A DNA stretch of 6,746 bases from Campylobacteraceae bacterium (GTDB lineage: Bacteria; Campylobacterota; Campylobacteria; Campylobacterales; Sulfurovaceae). The position numbers and the translations under genes were made by a program. The notes under the pieces were generated by a model. The model searched no databases. It had not been told where the DNA came from and saw nothing but the letters and a program-made list of their open reading frames with translations. The DNA lies in the NCBI GenBank assembly GCA_027083075.1, contig JALWQQ010000089.1, positions 1 to 6,746 on the forward strand, given 5' to 3'. How positions within the stretch are numbered: the first letter of the stretch is position 1; the number at the start of each line of letters is the position of its first letter. Positions 5,723 through 6,746 of the stretch are shown one piece after another.

Positions 5723-6351
5723 TGGCATATACGCCGAGGATTGTCGATGCCGTGTTTGTAAAATCGGCGCAAGGTATCGTGGATGCGCTTGCCGAAGATC
5801 GCAGCGAGGTGGTCTTTTTGGGACGTTCTAATGTCGGCAAGAGTACGACACTCAATCTGCTCACCCAAAGAAAAAACTTGGCAAAGGCATCTGCGACACC
5901 GGGCAAAACACAGTTGATCAACTTTTTCGATGTGCGTTATCGTGTCGGTGAGCGAGATTTTCCTTTGCGTTTTGTCGATCTGCCGGGTTTCGGATATGCA
6001 AAGGTCTCCAAGAGCCTCAAAGCGCAGTGGCAAAAGAGCCTTTTGCGTTTCATCCAAGAGCGCAGCGCGATTCGCCTCTTTGTGCATCTGCGTGATGCGC
6101 GTCACCCTGATATGGTCATTGATAATGAGACGGAGGCGTACATCACATCCCTGCTGAAGCCGGATCAGCGGTATCTTGTCGCCTTTACCAAGATTGACAA
6201 ACTCAAGCAAAAAGAGCGTGCCGCACTACTGAGGCGAGTCCCCGATGCCATTTTGTTGAGCAATCTTAAAAAGAGCGGTCACGAGAACTTGCATCGTCGG
6301 ATTGTCGCTAGCGTCTTTGGGGAGGAGGTATTGCAAGATGAGACTGCGTAA
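5722..6351 (+). CDS. yihA: YihA/EngB (YsxC) ribosome-biogenesis GTPase
   Basis: A 209-residue TRAFAC-class GTPase needed for assembly of the large ribosomal subunit. Seen in order: G1 GRSNVGKS at 34-41 (K40, S41), G2 threonine in ATPGKTQ at 58-64, G3 DLPGFGYAKV from D86, the DARHPDMVID segment around 125-134, G4 TKIDKL at 156-161, and the G5-like LLSNLKKSG at 178-186. All nucleotide-binding motifs are intact and the length is usual for the family. The GTG start shares its first base with the lptA stop (TAGTG). GGAG at 5710-5713 lies 8 bases upstream. Its position directly after lptA looks like a conserved Campylobacterota arrangement (recalled, not searched). The link to LPS export is probably shared expression with growth rather than direct function. 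Confidence 0.96.
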   Translation: MAYTPRIVDAVFVKSAQGIVDALAEDRSEVVFLGRSNVGKSTTLNLLTQRKNLAKASATPGKTQLINFFDVRYRVGERDFPLRFVDLPGFGYAKVSKSLKAQWQKSLLRFIQERSAIRLFVHLRDARHPDMVIDNETEAYITSLLKPDQRYLVAFTKIDKLKQKERAALLRRVPDAILLSNLKKSGHENLHRRIVASVFGEEVLQDETA

Positions 6352-6746
6352 GGCGACACTTGCCGACGTGCAAGAGATGATGTCTTTGGTCAAGGATGAG
6401 GTGCAAAGCGGTACGATTTTGCCACGTAGTGAAGATGAGGTGGCAACTCATATTCGATCCTATATCATTGCCGAATCACACGGCAAGATCGTCGGCTATA
6501 CGGCGCTGCATATCCATTCGTTGCGATTGGCGGAGCTGCGTAGTCTGATCGTAAAAGATAGAGAGCGAGGCAGGGGCATCGGCGCTGCTCTGGTAGAGGC
6601 GGCATTAGAGGAGGCGGCACGCTTACGGGTGGGTGAAGAGGTGTTGGTACTGACCTATCTGCCGGACTTTTTTGCCAAACTCGGTTTTGTCGAGATCGCC
6701 AAAGAGAGCATACCCGAACATAAGATTTGGGCGGATTGTATCAAGT
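6338..6746 (+). CDS. ArgA-like GNAT N-acetyltransferase, probable N-acetylglutamate synthase (partial, C-terminus missing)
   Basis: ATG 6338 opens a frame that runs off the window after 136 residues. It is preceded by GGGGAGGAGG at 6319-6328, 9 bases upstream, inside yihA, which it overlaps by 14 bases. Seen: MRLRKATLADV at the start, GTILPRSEDEV at 25-35, AELRSLIV at 65-72, the acetyl-CoA binding motif RERGRGIGAALV at 75-86, TYLPDFFAKLGFVEI at 106-120, and KIWADC at 129-134. The LLPRS, ELRSL, FFxKxGF and KIWxDC patterns belong to the short, kinase-domain-free N-acetylglutamate synthase group, which makes the first intermediate of arginine synthesis from glutamate and acetyl-CoA. The family assignment is firm. 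The substrate is an inference, because many short GNAT proteins of this type are annotated only as N-acetyltransferases. Confidence 0.82.
   Translation, partial: MRLRKATLADVQEMMSLVKDEVQSGTILPRSEDEVATHIRSYIIAESHGKIVGYTALHIHSLRLAELRSLIVKDRERGRGIGAALVEAALEEAARLRVGEEVLVLTYLPDFFAKLGFVEIAKESIPEHKIWADCIK

Noticed and set aside
5237..5728. Reverse-strand open frame (163 codons) opposite lptA
   Set aside because: It is a shadow of lptA, with no plausible Shine-Dalgarno context and no recognisable protein features.
5566..6210. Long reverse-strand open frame (214 codons) across the end of lptA and most of yihA
   Set aside because: It lies entirely opposite two genes with intact family motifs, shows no recognisable domain, and is explained by codon bias of the + strand genes.

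Overview
The window reads as a stretch of a Campylobacterota (Epsilonproteobacteria) chromosome, most likely from the free-living Sulfurimonas/Sulfurovum/Hydrogenimonas side of the group. This rests on gene content and order (LysM protein, rlpA, hisB, kdsC, lptC, lptA, yihA/engB, ArgA-like acetyltransferase) and on recognisable protein families. It is a judgement from memory, not from a search. All genes are on the + strand and tightly packed. There is no RNA gene, CRISPR array, insertion sequence or convincing terminator, and no gene-free stretch longer than 78 bases.

Layout: (1) 1-80 is the last 25 codons of a LysM-ending protein, probably a cell-wall lytic transglycosylase of the MltD type. 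(2) 81-158 is the only real intergenic gap; it holds a weak promoter candidate and a Shine-Dalgarno site. (3) 159-2894 is a 911-residue membrane-bound hybrid histidine-kinase-like protein. (4) 2904-3680 is rlpA, a lipoprotein lytic transglycosylase with a SPOR domain. (5) 3692-4264 is hisB (histidine synthesis). (6) 4261-4758 is kdsC, 4749-5267 lptC and 5264-5722 lptA: KDO synthesis and lipopolysaccharide transport. (7) 5722-6351 is yihA/engB, a ribosome-assembly GTPase. (8) 6338 to the end is a truncated ArgA-like N-acetyltransferase.

From rlpA onward the genes are 11 bases apart or less, or overlap by 1-14 bases, so they are probably one translationally coupled operon. Its theme is envelope building (peptidoglycan hydrolysis, septum, LPS) with two amino-acid biosynthesis genes and one ribosome GTPase carried along. 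Six of the eight visible start codons are GTG.

The most interesting item is the hybrid kinase-like protein. Its phosphoacceptor histidine box is intact, but the ATP-binding boxes of its catalytic domain are almost completely lost. The first of its two receiver domains lacks the phosphoacceptor aspartate, while the second keeps the aspartate, an acidic pair and the lysine. It looks like a membrane-anchored pseudokinase or a Spo0B/ChpT-like phosphotransfer protein rather than an ordinary sensor kinase. It sits between two peptidoglycan-active genes.
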